NCBI RefSeq assembly: GCF_009380155.1
Contig: NZ_WHUV01000008.1
Location: forward strand, 62,001 to 126,000
Reading direction: 5' to 3'
DNA length: 64,000 nucleotides
Source of the DNA: Pseudomonas piscis
GTDB taxonomy: Bacteria > Pseudomonadota > Gammaproteobacteria > Pseudomonadales > Pseudomonadaceae
In this document: one piece after another, positions 16,258 to 24,503 of the stretch
Numbering within the stretch: position 1 is the first letter of the stretch
Layout of the letters: each line of letters begins with the position of its first letter
Notes under the pieces: generated by a model
Told to the model about the DNA's origin: nothing
The model's database searches: none
What the model saw: only the letters and a program-made list of their open reading frames with translations
Program-made: the position numbers and the translations under genes

Positions 16258-16707
16258 TCAAAGCGGGCGCTCCATGACCAGGGTCCGCTCCTCGCCGTCG
16301 AACTGCTCGCGCACCGTGCGAAACCCCAGGCGCGCGTAAAAACCTTCGGCGGTGATCGAGGCCGGGACAATCAACGACTGCTCGCCGGCCTCCCTGGCCG
16401 CTTGCTGCAAGACGGTCATCAGGTGCCGACCGACACCGCGCTTATGCCAGGAGGGCTCGACGAACATGGTACGCACCACATTGGCGTCCAGGCTGGCGGT
16501 ACCCACCAGCACGCCATCGACCCAGGCGACGAACATCCGCCGGCGCTGCATCAGTTGCAGTACCCCGGCGGCGGTGAAACTGTGCCGGACCCGTTCGATC
16601 ACGCTTGCCGGGTAATCCCGGGCATTGCTGGTGAGCAGCGCCGCCAGGATCACCTGGCTGATCCGCGTGGCATCGGCCGCTGCGGCTTCCCGTACCTGAC
16701 ACTGCAT
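16258..16707 (-). CDS. GNAT-family N-acetyltransferase
   Basis: Acetyltransferase of 149 residues with the GNAT acetyl-CoA-binding motif A, LFVEPSWHKRGVGRHLMTVLQQAA (about 95-118), including the HKRGVG form of the Q/RxxGxG/A signature, and a C-terminal FYARLGFRTVREQ motif B. The ATG at 16707 has GGGAG five bases upstream; an earlier ATG at 16734 adds nine residues and lacks one. The acceptor substrate is not predictable. It is convergent with the cyclase gene and separated from it by a terminator. Confidence 0.88.
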   Translation of the reverse strand: MQCQVREAAAADATRISQVILAALLTSNARDYPASVIERVRHSFTAAGVLQLMQRRRMFVAWVDGVLVGTASLDANVVRTMFVEPSWHKRGVGRHLMTVLQQAAREAGEQSLIVPASITAEGFYARLGFRTVREQFDGEERTLVMERPL

Positions 16708-16773
16708 GAGCGCTCCCTGCCTGGCCCTGGTCAAAGGGTCAAATTACGTTGTGGAGTGCCGGTTGCCAAGGCG

Positions 16774-18414
16774 CTAGGGCAACTTGAACACCAGGCTGGC
16801 ATTGTCGTTCAGGCGTCCCTCGTACACCGGTTGGAGCTGTTCCAGCGAGGTGCCTCGGAGCTTGTCGCGCTCCTTGCGTGCAACTATCACCCAGGAGCCG
16901 TGGGGGAGCCGGTTCAACTGGTCTGCAGCATCGCCCATGACGAACAGCGGACGCTCGTCGTAGTCCAGGTTCATCATGTAGCGCACCGCCCCCGTGTCCT
17001 GGCCGAGGTCGAAGAACACCAATGGCCCTGGGCGCTCGGCACGCAAGCGCTCGACCTGGGAGACGAAGCCCCGGGTGTCGTATTGCCGGTCCTTGGCCGG
17101 GTCCAGCACCGATACCAGCAGCAACCATTGCGCCGCCAGGGCCAGGCCACTGAGCAGCACCAGGCGGCGTCCCTGGTCTGCCACGGTGCGCCGCCAGTGA
17201 TACAACGCCAGCGCTTGCAGCAAGGCGAAGATGACGACCAGCAACGGCATCGACACCGGCGGCCAGTAGCCGTGCTTGTGCCAGCTGTGGCGCAGGATGA
17301 ACAACACCACGATGCATAGCCCCGGCAACAAGGCCACCAGCCACTGGTAACCCTGGCCCAGGCGGGCCAGCCACCCCTTGGCGTTGAGCAAGCCATAGGC
17401 CGCCACGGCAGCGAACATCGGCACCATGGGCAGGATGTAGTAGGCGCGCTTGAAGTGGGGCAGCGACAGCCCGACCAGGATCATCAAGCCACAAGCTCCC
17501 AGGCGCAGCACCAGTTGCAACTGCGCATCGACATGGCGTCGGGCCCACTGGCGCCGTAGCACCCAGAGCGTGGCCAGGGCCAGGGGCACGACCGGAAAGT
17601 AACGGTACAGCGACAGCTGGAAGTAGAAGTAGAACGGCTCGCCGCTTTCATCCAGGCGCCCACGCACCTGCATGCCGTAGACCTGCTGGACAAAACCGTC
17701 ACCGCCACTGATATAGGCAAGCTTCATCAACAGCCACCAGCAGCCGGCCAGGAGCACCAGCCCCGCGATGCCGTAACCCACTACACGTGTGAACATCGCC
17801 TTGCGCGCTTCTGGGGTACGAGCATCGCCCAGCAACCAGTAGAAGCAGATCACGCCACACACCTCCACCAACCCCAGGGGCCCGCGGATGGCAAAAGCCA
17901 GCACCAGCAGCGGCAACACCGCCAGTTGTCGCCACCGCGAGCCCTGCTGCTCGCCGGAATGCAGCAGGTAGAAAGCGCCCAGGCACAACAGGGAAATCAT
18001 CTGGTCCAGGCAAACCGAGCGCGACTTGTCGAGCAACTGGCTGGTCAGCGCCGTGAGCAGTACCGACAGCAGGGCCCAGGTCCGCCTCTGGGGCGCCAGC
18101 AAGCGATACAGCAGGGCCAGCACCCCGGCCGAGGCCAGGGCTGTGGGCAGGATATTGGCCAGATGGTTGGGGGCGCCGAATGCCTGGGCGAACAGGTAGC
18201 TGAGAAAGGTCGCGGTCCCGGGGTAATCCGGATAGGGCTGGCCATAGGTGGTGGGAAACAAACTGGCACCGTGGCGGAACATCTCCTGCAGGAAAAACGC
18301 CCAGCGCCCATCGAAGCCCTGGGGCTGCTCGTCCCAGATGCCCCAGGTGAACAACACCAGCGCCACCAGGTACACCGCCCAGGACTCTGCACCGAAACGT
18401 TTTTCTCGAACCAT
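16774..18414 (-). CDS. ArnT-like glycosyltransferase, GT39/PMT family
   Basis: Polytopic membrane protein of 546 residues with about 11-12 hydrophobic segments. The first periplasmic loop carries GIWDEQPQGFDGRWAFFLQEMFRHG, the acidic-residue pattern of dolichyl/undecaprenyl-phosphate sugar transferases (GT-C fold), and PDYPGTATFLSYLFAQAFG. The last 100 residues form a soluble periplasmic domain. It probably moves a sugar from a polyprenyl phosphate to a lipid or glycan. A stand-alone gene with no sugar-synthesis partners nearby, so the product cannot be named; it is not ArnT of the arn operon. Start at 18414 is backed by GTGGAG. Confidence 0.8.
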   Translation of the reverse strand: MVREKRFGAESWAVYLVALVLFTWGIWDEQPQGFDGRWAFFLQEMFRHGASLFPTTYGQPYPDYPGTATFLSYLFAQAFGAPNHLANILPTALASAGVLALLYRLLAPQRRTWALLSVLLTALTSQLLDKSRSVCLDQMISLLCLGAFYLLHSGEQQGSRWRQLAVLPLLVLAFAIRGPLGLVEVCGVICFYWLLGDARTPEARKAMFTRVVGYGIAGLVLLAGCWWLLMKLAYISGGDGFVQQVYGMQVRGRLDESGEPFYFYFQLSLYRYFPVVPLALATLWVLRRQWARRHVDAQLQLVLRLGACGLMILVGLSLPHFKRAYYILPMVPMFAAVAAYGLLNAKGWLARLGQGYQWLVALLPGLCIVVLFILRHSWHKHGYWPPVSMPLLVVIFALLQALALYHWRRTVADQGRRLVLLSGLALAAQWLLLVSVLDPAKDRQYDTRGFVSQVERLRAERPGPLVFFDLGQDTGAVRYMMNLDYDERPLFVMGDAADQLNRLPHGSWVIVARKERDKLRGTSLEQLQPVYEGRLNDNASLVFKLP

Positions 18415-18524
18415 CTTCGCTCCACCAGAAAGTGCCGTTGCCAGGGCTCGGCGCAAAGCAGGCAATGTTGCCGGAGCGAGCACTGAACAGTGCCTGAACG
18501 TCCGTTGAAAACCGCTGCGCTTCG

Positions 18525-19397
18525 TCAGCGGGCCAGCGCCACCCGGCGCCAGCGCACCTGGCCCACCACCAGCGCCAGCAGGACCAGGGCCATGGACAAT
18601 CCGTCGTCCAAGCTGATGCCTTGGCCCAGCAACAACATCGAGCCTGCGGTACCGAACAGCGGAATCAACAGCGACAAGGGCGCCACCCGTGACACCGGGT
18701 ACTCACGCAGCAGCAGGTTCCACCCCCAGTAGCAGAAGTGCGTCGCGGCATAGACCTGGAACAACAGCGACAGCACGGCGCTCCAGCGGAGTTGCCCAAG
18801 CACTTGCACGAAGGGCGCCGGGCCATGGACCAACCAGGTCAGCGCCAGCAACGGCAGCGGCGCGAAGAGACTGGCCCAGACCACGAAGGCGAATACCTCG
18901 CGCACCCCGCAGCGCTTGATGATCACGTTGCCCAGGCTCCAGCTGAAAGCGCTGGCCAATAGCAAACCATAGCCCAGGCTGGTGGCCTGTCCGGGGCTGG
19001 AACCGATGATCCGCAGCAGGCCCCAAAGGGCGATCGCCATGGCCAGCCACTGTGCCGGGCGCAGGCGTTCGCCGAACAACAGGGCTCCCCAGCCCAGGGA
19101 AAAGAACGCGCTGAACTGAATCAGCAAGGATGCGGTGCCAGGGGCGACGCCCTGGTCGATCCCCAGGTTGATCAACGCCCACATGGCCACGCCGAAGATC
19201 AATCCGTAGGCCACCAGCCAACCCAGGGCCACCTGTGGCCGTGGCACCAGGAACACCCAGGGCAACGCCGCCAGGGTGAAACGCAGGGCCGTGAGCAGCA
19301 ATGGGTCGATGCTCGCCAATCCGAGCTTGGTGATGGGAAAGTTCAAGCCCCACAAGGCCGTCACCAGCAAGGCCAGGAGCAAGTGTTTGTTCTGCAT
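18525..19397 (-). CDS. EamA/DMT-family exporter (YdeD-like)
   Basis: Membrane protein of 290 residues with ten predicted helices made of two EamA repeats (about 5-135 and 145-285). The opening LLLALLVTALWGLNFPITKLGL is characteristic of the RhaT/EamA group that includes the O-acetylserine/cysteine exporter YdeD. It is divergent from an AraC-type regulator 115 bases away, a common regulator/exporter pairing in which the regulator senses the exported compound. The actual substrate is unknown. Confidence 0.88.
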   Translation of the reverse strand: MQNKHLLLALLVTALWGLNFPITKLGLASIDPLLLTALRFTLAALPWVFLVPRPQVALGWLVAYGLIFGVAMWALINLGIDQGVAPGTASLLIQFSAFFSLGWGALLFGERLRPAQWLAMAIALWGLLRIIGSSPGQATSLGYGLLLASAFSWSLGNVIIKRCGVREVFAFVVWASLFAPLPLLALTWLVHGPAPFVQVLGQLRWSAVLSLLFQVYAATHFCYWGWNLLLREYPVSRVAPLSLLIPLFGTAGSMLLLGQGISLDDGLSMALVLLALVVGQVRWRRVALAR

Positions 19398-19512
19398 GTC
19401 GCACGATCCGTGGAAAGCGGCCGCGGGCCAATCCCCGACCGGGCTGGCACTATCACCTCGCGGCCTGCTGGCCCGCTTGCAGTATCAGGTCATATACCAG
19501 TAGATTCGGGCC

Positions 19513-20295
19513 ATGCCACCAATCACCCTCGACCCCTACCAGGATTCCCCCCGGGATGCGCTGGTCACCGCCATCGACTACCAGGACGGACAGCACTTTG
19601 CCGAGCACCAACATCGGCGTGGGCAGTTCGCCTACGCCGCTTGCGGGGTGATCAGCGTATTCACCAACCAGGGCAACTGGGTGGTGCCGCCACGCCGGGC
19701 GATCTGGGTTCCCGCCGAAGTGCCCCACGCCATGCACATGAGCGGCCCGGTATTGATGCTCAACACCTATGTCCACCCGCAGGCGGCGCAACGCCTGGGC
19801 CTGCCGGGGCATTGCCAGGTGCTGGAGGTTTCCGAGCTGCTGCGCCAGTTGCTGCTGCGTGCCGTGGACATTCCCGCGCACTACGCCACCGAGGGGGCCC
19901 ACGAGCAGTTGATGGGCCTGCTGCTGCACGAGATCGCGGCCATGGCGCCGCTGTCGCTCAATGCCCCGCTTCCCACCGAGCCACGCCTGATGAAGGCCTG
20001 CCGCACCCTGCTGGAACGGCCGTCGCTGCAATGGCCACTGGATGAAATGGCCCAACGGGCCGGCATGAGCCGCCGCACCTTCACCCGCCTGTTCCGCCAG
20101 CACACCGGCATCAGCTTCGTGGAATGGCGCCAGCAAGCCTGCCTGTTGGCCGCGGTGGTGCGCCTGGGCAATGGCGAGTCCGTGACCCGGGTGGCCATGG
20201 ACCTGGGCTATAGCAGCCCGAGCGCCTTCACCGGGGTGTTTCGCAAGCTCCTGGGGCAGGCACCCAGTCGCTACTTCGTCCGGGACCGGGCTTGA
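19513..20295 (+). CDS. AraC-family regulator with N-terminal cupin
   Basis: Regulator of 260 residues: an N-terminal cupin ligand domain (about 20-100; FAEHQHRRGQFAYAACGV, PPRRAIWVPAEVPHAMHM) and a C-terminal double helix-turn-helix of AraC type (about 160-255; LDEMAQRAGMSRRTFTRLFRQHTGISFVEWRQQ and VAMDLGYSSPSAFTGVFRKLLGQAPSRYF). Both recognition helices look intact. Its divergent neighbour, the EamA exporter, is the likely target. Confidence 0.92.
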   Translation: MPPITLDPYQDSPRDALVTAIDYQDGQHFAEHQHRRGQFAYAACGVISVFTNQGNWVVPPRRAIWVPAEVPHAMHMSGPVLMLNTYVHPQAAQRLGLPGHCQVLEVSELLRQLLLRAVDIPAHYATEGAHEQLMGLLLHEIAAMAPLSLNAPLPTEPRLMKACRTLLERPSLQWPLDEMAQRAGMSRRTFTRLFRQHTGISFVEWRQQACLLAAVVRLGNGESVTRVAMDLGYSSPSAFTGVFRKLLGQAPSRYFVRDRA

Positions 20296-20347
20296 AAGGC
20301 CGCAGGCCCGGCAGTTGAACTGCCAGGCCCGGCCTGCGAGATCCGCG

Positions 20348-20704
20348 CTACAGGAACACGGCGGACAACATGCCCAGCGCGCCCAGGCAGAAGCCGATCA
20401 GCGCACCGCGCCCGGGCATCTGCTGGAACAGCGCCCAGATCACCAGCGGTTCCAGGAGCAGCAGCGAAGTCACCGAGACCACGGTGACGATCCAGATATC
20501 CCCCACCGCCATGTATCCCAGCCAGTAGGCCGCCAGCAGGCAAAGGCCGCCCAGGCACATGATCAGCACCGGCACCAAGAGCCCGCTGCTCCCCGTGTTG
20601 CCGGCATGGGCCAGCCGCGCGACCACCACTTCACTGTAGATGGCGCAGAACTCGCCCAGCACCATCAGCCCTACAGCAGAAACTCCGAGTAATTCTTTGG
20701 ACAT
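20348..20704 (-). CDS. Four-helix small membrane protein, half-size DMT/EamA-like
   Basis: Membrane protein of 118 residues with four hydrophobic segments (about 5-25, 38-60, 64-87, 95-117). The C-terminal part, SVTSLLLLEPLVIWALFQQMPGRGALIGFCLGALGMLSAVF, looks like one EamA repeat, so it could be a dual-topology or paired SMR-like transporter. The ATG at 20704 has AAGGGG about seven bases upstream. Its 5' end overlaps the end of the 53-codon ORF upstream by 34 bases in another frame, suggesting coupled translation. Not recognised beyond this. Confidence 0.7.
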   Translation of the reverse strand: MSKELLGVSAVGLMVLGEFCAIYSEVVVARLAHAGNTGSSGLLVPVLIMCLGGLCLLAAYWLGYMAVGDIWIVTVVSVTSLLLLEPLVIWALFQQMPGRGALIGFCLGALGMLSAVFL

Positions 20705-20832
20705 GAAACAAACCCCTTCGTATTGAGAGCCCGATTTTTCAGCTCCCAGGCATTGATCGCTCCGTTGACGGAGCCGGCATGGCAATGCACAGGGGTACGG
20801 GGCAACTCGGTTACGTTGAGGAACTTGATCAT
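20671..20832 (-). CDS. Small protein of 53 residues, unknown
   Basis: Short ORF with a strong Shine-Dalgarno AAGGAG six bases before its ATG at 20832. It encodes a soluble 53-residue peptide with two cysteines near the N-terminus and centre (VHCHAG, VSCPKN). The start MIKFLNVTELPRTPVHCHAG is reminiscent of the N-terminus of small cupin or ectoine-synthase-like proteins, so it may be the truncated remnant of one, or a genuine small protein. It overlaps the following membrane-protein gene by 34 bases. I do not recognise it. Confidence 0.5.
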   Translation of the reverse strand: MIKFLNVTELPRTPVHCHAGSVNGAINAWELKNRALNTKGFVSCPKNYSEFLL

Positions 20833-21033
20833 CTCCATCTCCTTTTGGGGTGGGCTAAGCACAAGGCCCGCGGCAAGGTCGGCGGGCCGTCACCTGTATA
20901 GAGTATTTCGGCGATAGCTGTCATCCACCACCGGCAAGCGCCCCACACAAAACCCACACAAACTCCACTCAGCACCGCCGCCGCCGTCGATAACCTTGGA
21001 CCGATCATCAACAGCTGGAAACGGACCCTTCCC

Positions 21034-21534
21034 ATGCCTCATAACTCCCCGGCCATTCGCAGCGTGCAACCGCTGGAATGGTTCGCCACCTACTTCATCG
21101 GTATTGCAGCACTGGCCCTGGCGGTGGTGGTGTTGTGCTCGCTGCTGATCCTGGCCAGCAGCAGCGCATCCCTGTGGACGACCTTCACCGATATCTTCTC
21201 CATCGCGCTGCAGGCGATGCTGTTGATCACCGTGGTGGTCAGCATCCTGGCCGCCCTGCCCTGCGCGCTGTTCTTCTGGCTGGCCCAGCGCTTCGCCTGG
21301 CGCAACGTGCTGATCTATCTGTTCTGCGGCATCCTCGGCTCGCTGCCGACCATGCCGGTGGTGGCCAGCATGTTCTCGAGCAGCTTCTTCACCGACCCGC
21401 CCGAGGTCGAGCCCAAAGCAGGCGAGCTTGAAGACTACTTGGTCATGGCGCCGCTGTTCACAGGCTCCGGGGCCTTCCTGGGGGCGGTGTTCTGGTGGCG
21501 CACCGGGCGTCACCTGCGCCGAGCCTCGGCCTGA
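21034..21534 (+). CDS. Hypothetical membrane protein, four transmembrane segments
   Basis: Protein of 166 residues with hydrophobic segments near 20-45, 56-85, 91-112 and 138-155, and short charged ends. A small extracytoplasmic loop (about 112-135, FTDPPEVEPKAGELEDY) is acidic. No family is recognised. It stands alone, preceded by a 200-base gap from the divergent small genes and followed by 234 bases before the next gene. Confidence 0.7.
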   Translation: MPHNSPAIRSVQPLEWFATYFIGIAALALAVVVLCSLLILASSSASLWTTFTDIFSIALQAMLLITVVVSILAALPCALFFWLAQRFAWRNVLIYLFCGILGSLPTMPVVASMFSSSFFTDPPEVEPKAGELEDYLVMAPLFTGSGAFLGAVFWWRTGRHLRRASA

Positions 21535-21768
21535 TCGAATCCGGCTTCTCAGTGGTCGACACCGTCCTGTCGCGTCGGCCACCCGCTTGCCCGGCTGCCC
21601 ACTTGCTCCCAGCCACCAACAGCTGAACCCGCGGAGCGGCCTGGCGCCCGCTCTGCTCCAGCGGGGCACGGCACCAAAACCCTCCACTTGTTCACAATTC
21701 GTTAAGACTCGCCTACGTATACTCCGGCGCTTGACCGCAGCCTTCGCCTGCCTCCCCGGACGCCATCC

Positions 21769-23235
21769 ATGTCACGACCTGCCCCGCTGTTGTTCCTGCT
21801 GGCCTGCCTGCTGTTCTTCTTCGCCCTGGGCAACCATGAGTTGCAGGGCTCCACCGAAGCCCGGGTCGCCGGGATCGCCATGCAGATGCATCTAGACGAT
21901 GACTGGGTCACCCCGCGCCTGTTTGGCGTGCCCTTCCTGGAGAAACCGCCGCTGAGCCTGTGGCTCGATGCCGGCGCCATTCGCGCCTTCGGCGGTACGC
22001 CCCTGGCGGTACGCCTGGCCTCGGCCTTTGCCGGGCTGTTCAGCGTCATGCTGCTGTATGGCCTGCTGCGGCGTTTCGGACGCCCTGCCGGGGTAGCGCT
22101 GATGGCCGGGCTGATGCTGGCGACCATGGCCAGCTACTGGAGCAACGTACGCGGCGTGGGCGAGGATGCGCTGCTGAGCCTGGGCGTGACCCTGGCCCTG
22201 CTGGCATTCTTCCAGGCCCACCGGCGCCAGCTGGAACGCCAGCCCGCCCCCCTGGCCTGGCTGGCATTCGCCACCGGCATCGCCATCGCCACCCTGAGCA
22301 AGGGAGTGCTGGGCCTGGCCATGCCGGGGGTGGTGATCTTCGCCTACCTGCTGGTGGACAGCCTGCTTGCCAAGCGCCTGGCCCTGGGCCACTGGGTGCG
22401 CCCTGCGTTGCTGACCCTGGTGGGCTTGGTACCCCTGGCGATCTGGCTGGCGCTGCTGTACCAGCGCGGCGGCACGGCCGCCCTGGCGGAAGTGCTGTGG
22501 ACCAACAGCATCGGACGCTTCGGCGGCTCCTTCGTCGAGGCCGGCCACTACGAACCCTTCTATTACTACCTGGCCAAGCTGCCCCAGGCCTTCCTGCCGT
22601 GGAACATCCTGGTCTACCTGGGCCTGTGGCACTGGCGCAAGGAACTGGCGAACAACCGCTACCTGCTGTTCTTCGTGATCTGGCTGCTGGCGCAGTTCAC
22701 CCTGCTGTGCCTGGCGTCGAGCAAGCGCACCGTGTACTTGATGTCGCTGACCCCGGCGGCAGCGGTGCTGGCGGCCGAGTACGGGGCGGTGCTGTACCAG
22801 CGCCTCGCCCGGCGTGCTGACGGCAATGGTTTCTGGAGCGCGGTGGGGCGCCGACGCAAGGGCCTGGTCATTGCCCTCATGAGCCTGGTGGTCGCCCTCT
22901 ACCTGGCCAATGCACAGTGGTTCGCCCCGCGCCTGGACCGTGAACTGTCGTTCGTGCCGGTAACCGACCAGATCATGGCGCTCGAGGCCGACGGCCACCA
23001 GTTGGCGCTGTACCAGGCCAACGAGCGCATCGCCGGGGCCAGCGTGTTCTACACCCAGCGTCTGCTCGGAGATCTGCAGACCGAGTCGCAACTCATGGCA
23101 TTTCTCGCCGAGTCGCCCCGCCACATGGCGGTGCTCGGCGGTGCCGAGGCTCCCAAACCACCGCTGCAAATACAAAAGACGCTGATGGTAGGACGCCAGG
23201 CCTACTACTTCGTCAACCTGGCGCCCGCCAACTGA
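21769..23235 (+). CDS. ArnT-like glycosyltransferase, GT39/PMT family (second)
   Basis: Membrane protein of 488 residues with a GT-C fold. The first loop shows FALGNHELQGSTEARVAGIAMQM and DWVTPRLFGVPFLEKPPLSLW (about 20-66), the acidic and KPPL motifs of the ArnT/PMT family that transfer sugars from polyprenyl phosphates. It is shorter than ArnT (about 550) and has only a small C-terminal periplasmic part. It is related in kind to the gene at 16774 but belongs to a different branch. No arn or sugar-nucleotide genes lie nearby, so the donor and acceptor are unknown. Confidence 0.85.
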   Translation: MSRPAPLLFLLACLLFFFALGNHELQGSTEARVAGIAMQMHLDDDWVTPRLFGVPFLEKPPLSLWLDAGAIRAFGGTPLAVRLASAFAGLFSVMLLYGLLRRFGRPAGVALMAGLMLATMASYWSNVRGVGEDALLSLGVTLALLAFFQAHRRQLERQPAPLAWLAFATGIAIATLSKGVLGLAMPGVVIFAYLLVDSLLAKRLALGHWVRPALLTLVGLVPLAIWLALLYQRGGTAALAEVLWTNSIGRFGGSFVEAGHYEPFYYYLAKLPQAFLPWNILVYLGLWHWRKELANNRYLLFFVIWLLAQFTLLCLASSKRTVYLMSLTPAAAVLAAEYGAVLYQRLARRADGNGFWSAVGRRRKGLVIALMSLVVALYLANAQWFAPRLDRELSFVPVTDQIMALEADGHQLALYQANERIAGASVFYTQRLLGDLQTESQLMAFLAESPRHMAVLGGAEAPKPPLQIQKTLMVGRQAYYFVNLAPAN

Positions 23236-23241
23236 CAGAAA

Positions 23242-23267
23242 CAAAAACGGCACCCATCCGGGTGCCG
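23242..23267 (-). terminator. Terminator for the minus-strand lipoprotein gene
   Basis: Perfect eight-base arms CGGCACCC / GGGTGCCG (23248-23255 and 23260-23267). Read on the minus strand it is followed by TTTTT, so it terminates the lipoprotein transcript; it also lies just past the stop of the converging glycosyltransferase. Confidence 0.8.
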
Positions 23268-23311
23268 TCGAGCTTGTCGGGCCGAGTAGGTCGCACCCGG
23301 CAAGCGCAGGA

Positions 23312-23647
23312 TTACTGCGGGTTCTTCAGCTTGACCACGTCACCGGAGACCTTGGTGGTGTAGCCGTTGAGCACCCAGGCCCAGAACCAGTTTTCCTGGA
23401 CCTGGGTATTGATCAGCGCATCGCCGCCCTTGGCCTTGATGGCAGCATTCTGGGCGCGCACGAAACGGCTGTTCTGCTGGATCGGGATGAACCCGAACAG
23501 CATGATCCCGGTGGCGGTCGCTTCACTGTGGCCGATGACCGTGTACTGGCTGCTGTCCAGTTGCTGGGTTTTCATCGGGGTGCCAGTGCAACCGGCAAGC
23601 GCCAGGCCGAGACAGGCGCAAGCAACGACTTTACTGATGTATTTCAC
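23312..23647 (-). CDS. TRL-like outer/inner-membrane lipoprotein
   Basis: Lipoprotein of 111 residues: signal peptide MKYISKVVACACLGLALAGC with lipobox LAGC (Cys20), and a mature domain containing GIMLFGFIPIQQNSRFVRAQNAAIKAKGGDALINTQVQENWFWAWVLNGYTTKVSGDVVKL. That pattern, a small domain with a FGFIP turn and Ala/Gly-rich helix, is seen in TRL-type and similar small Gram-negative lipoproteins. No function is known. The second residue after the Cys is Gly, not Asp, so export to the outer membrane is likely. Confidence 0.8.
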   Translation of the reverse strand: MKYISKVVACACLGLALAGCTGTPMKTQQLDSSQYTVIGHSEATATGIMLFGFIPIQQNSRFVRAQNAAIKAKGGDALINTQVQENWFWAWVLNGYTTKVSGDVVKLKNPQ

Positions 23648-23827
23648 AACGCAACTCCATGGAAAAGCGCCCGGGATTCATTTCTCGGGCGCCGGCACTG
23701 TACTCGCCGCGCCCTGAAATGCCCATCCGCGCAGGCACACCCCTTGAATCCTTTCCCGCTGATACCCCCCCGCCACTGTTGCAACCATGACCGGCGCCCC
23801 CATGGGCATTCCCTCAAGGAGTCAGTC

Positions 23828-23911
23828 ATGACCATCACTGTCAGCACCACCCGAAGCCAGGCCAAGGTTCGCAAACCGTCGACGAGCAAGGGCGGCACCG
23901 GGCTTGCCTAG
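23828..23911 (+). CDS. Candidate small peptide, 27 residues
   Basis: A 27-codon ORF opening MTITVSTTRSQAKVRKPSTS, preceded by AAGGAG seven bases before its ATG. The product would be basic, rich in Ser/Thr/Lys and without a hydrophobic segment, so it is not a Hok-like or leader-peptidase substrate. Codon choice is GC-rich like its neighbours. It may be a real small protein or chance; the main support is the ribosome-binding site in an otherwise gene-free stretch between a lipoprotein and a secreted protein. Confidence 0.35.
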   Translation: MTITVSTTRSQAKVRKPSTSKGGTGLA

Positions 23912-24006
23912 CCCCCGCCAAGCCTTGCCTGTGGACGGCGCGATTGCGCCAAGATCCTTGCCCTGTTTGCGTACCAGCCCCGCGAGGGACTGGAAAGGAG
24001 TACCCC

Positions 24007-24465
24007 ATGTTGATTCTGCGTTCACTGATCATTGCCCTGGGCCTGCTTGCCGGCGCCGCCCAGGCCCTGGAAACCACCAGCACCCCTCCTGCAACCCTGA
24101 AGGCCTACGCCGCCACACTGGAGCAAGCCGCCGCCGGCAACCAGTGGCAGCAGATGTGGAAACGCTCCCGGGACAACGGGGCATTTGCCCTGCAGGGCGA
24201 GCATCCGCGCTTCACCATCAGCCAGGACAAGCTGCCGGACATGGCCCATACCACCTTGGGCAGCGCCACCAGCGTCTGGGCCAAAAACACCACCCAGGCG
24301 CTGTACCGCTACGAATTCACCGCCCCCATCGGCAGCATCGCCAACCTGCCGGTCAACGCCCTGTGCCTGCTGGTGGACTGGCGCACCTTGCCCGCCAGCA
24401 CTCGCCCCGATGACGCCGGCGCCATGGCCAGTGTCAGCCTGCTCCTCGCCTTGCCCTGCCCTTGA
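24007..24465 (+). CDS. Small exported protein of unknown function
   Basis: Protein of 152 residues with a clear signal peptide (MLILRSLIIALGLLAGAAQA, cleavage near residue 20). The mature part is about 130 residues, with a Trp/Gln-rich helix (LEQAAAGNQWQQMWKRSRDNG) and a predicted beta-rich half including ALYRYEFTAPIGSIANLPVNALCLLVDWRTLP. Two cysteines, Cys120 and the penultimate one, might form a disulfide in the periplasm. GGAG precedes the ATG at 24007. Family not recognised. Confidence 0.7.
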   Translation: MLILRSLIIALGLLAGAAQALETTSTPPATLKAYAATLEQAAAGNQWQQMWKRSRDNGAFALQGEHPRFTISQDKLPDMAHTTLGSATSVWAKNTTQALYRYEFTAPIGSIANLPVNALCLLVDWRTLPASTRPDDAGAMASVSLLLALPCP

Positions 24466-24472
24466 GAACCAG

Positions 24473-24498
24473 ACCGCCCGGACCTTGGCCCGGGCGGT
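24473..24498. terminator. Hairpin between convergent genes
   Basis: Perfect nine-base arms ACCGCCCGG / CCGGGCGGT with an eight-base loop, sitting between the exported-protein gene and the muramidase gene, which converge. No T tract follows on either side, so termination would be weak or Rho-assisted. Confidence 0.5.
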
Positions 24499-24503
24499 GC
24501 TGT

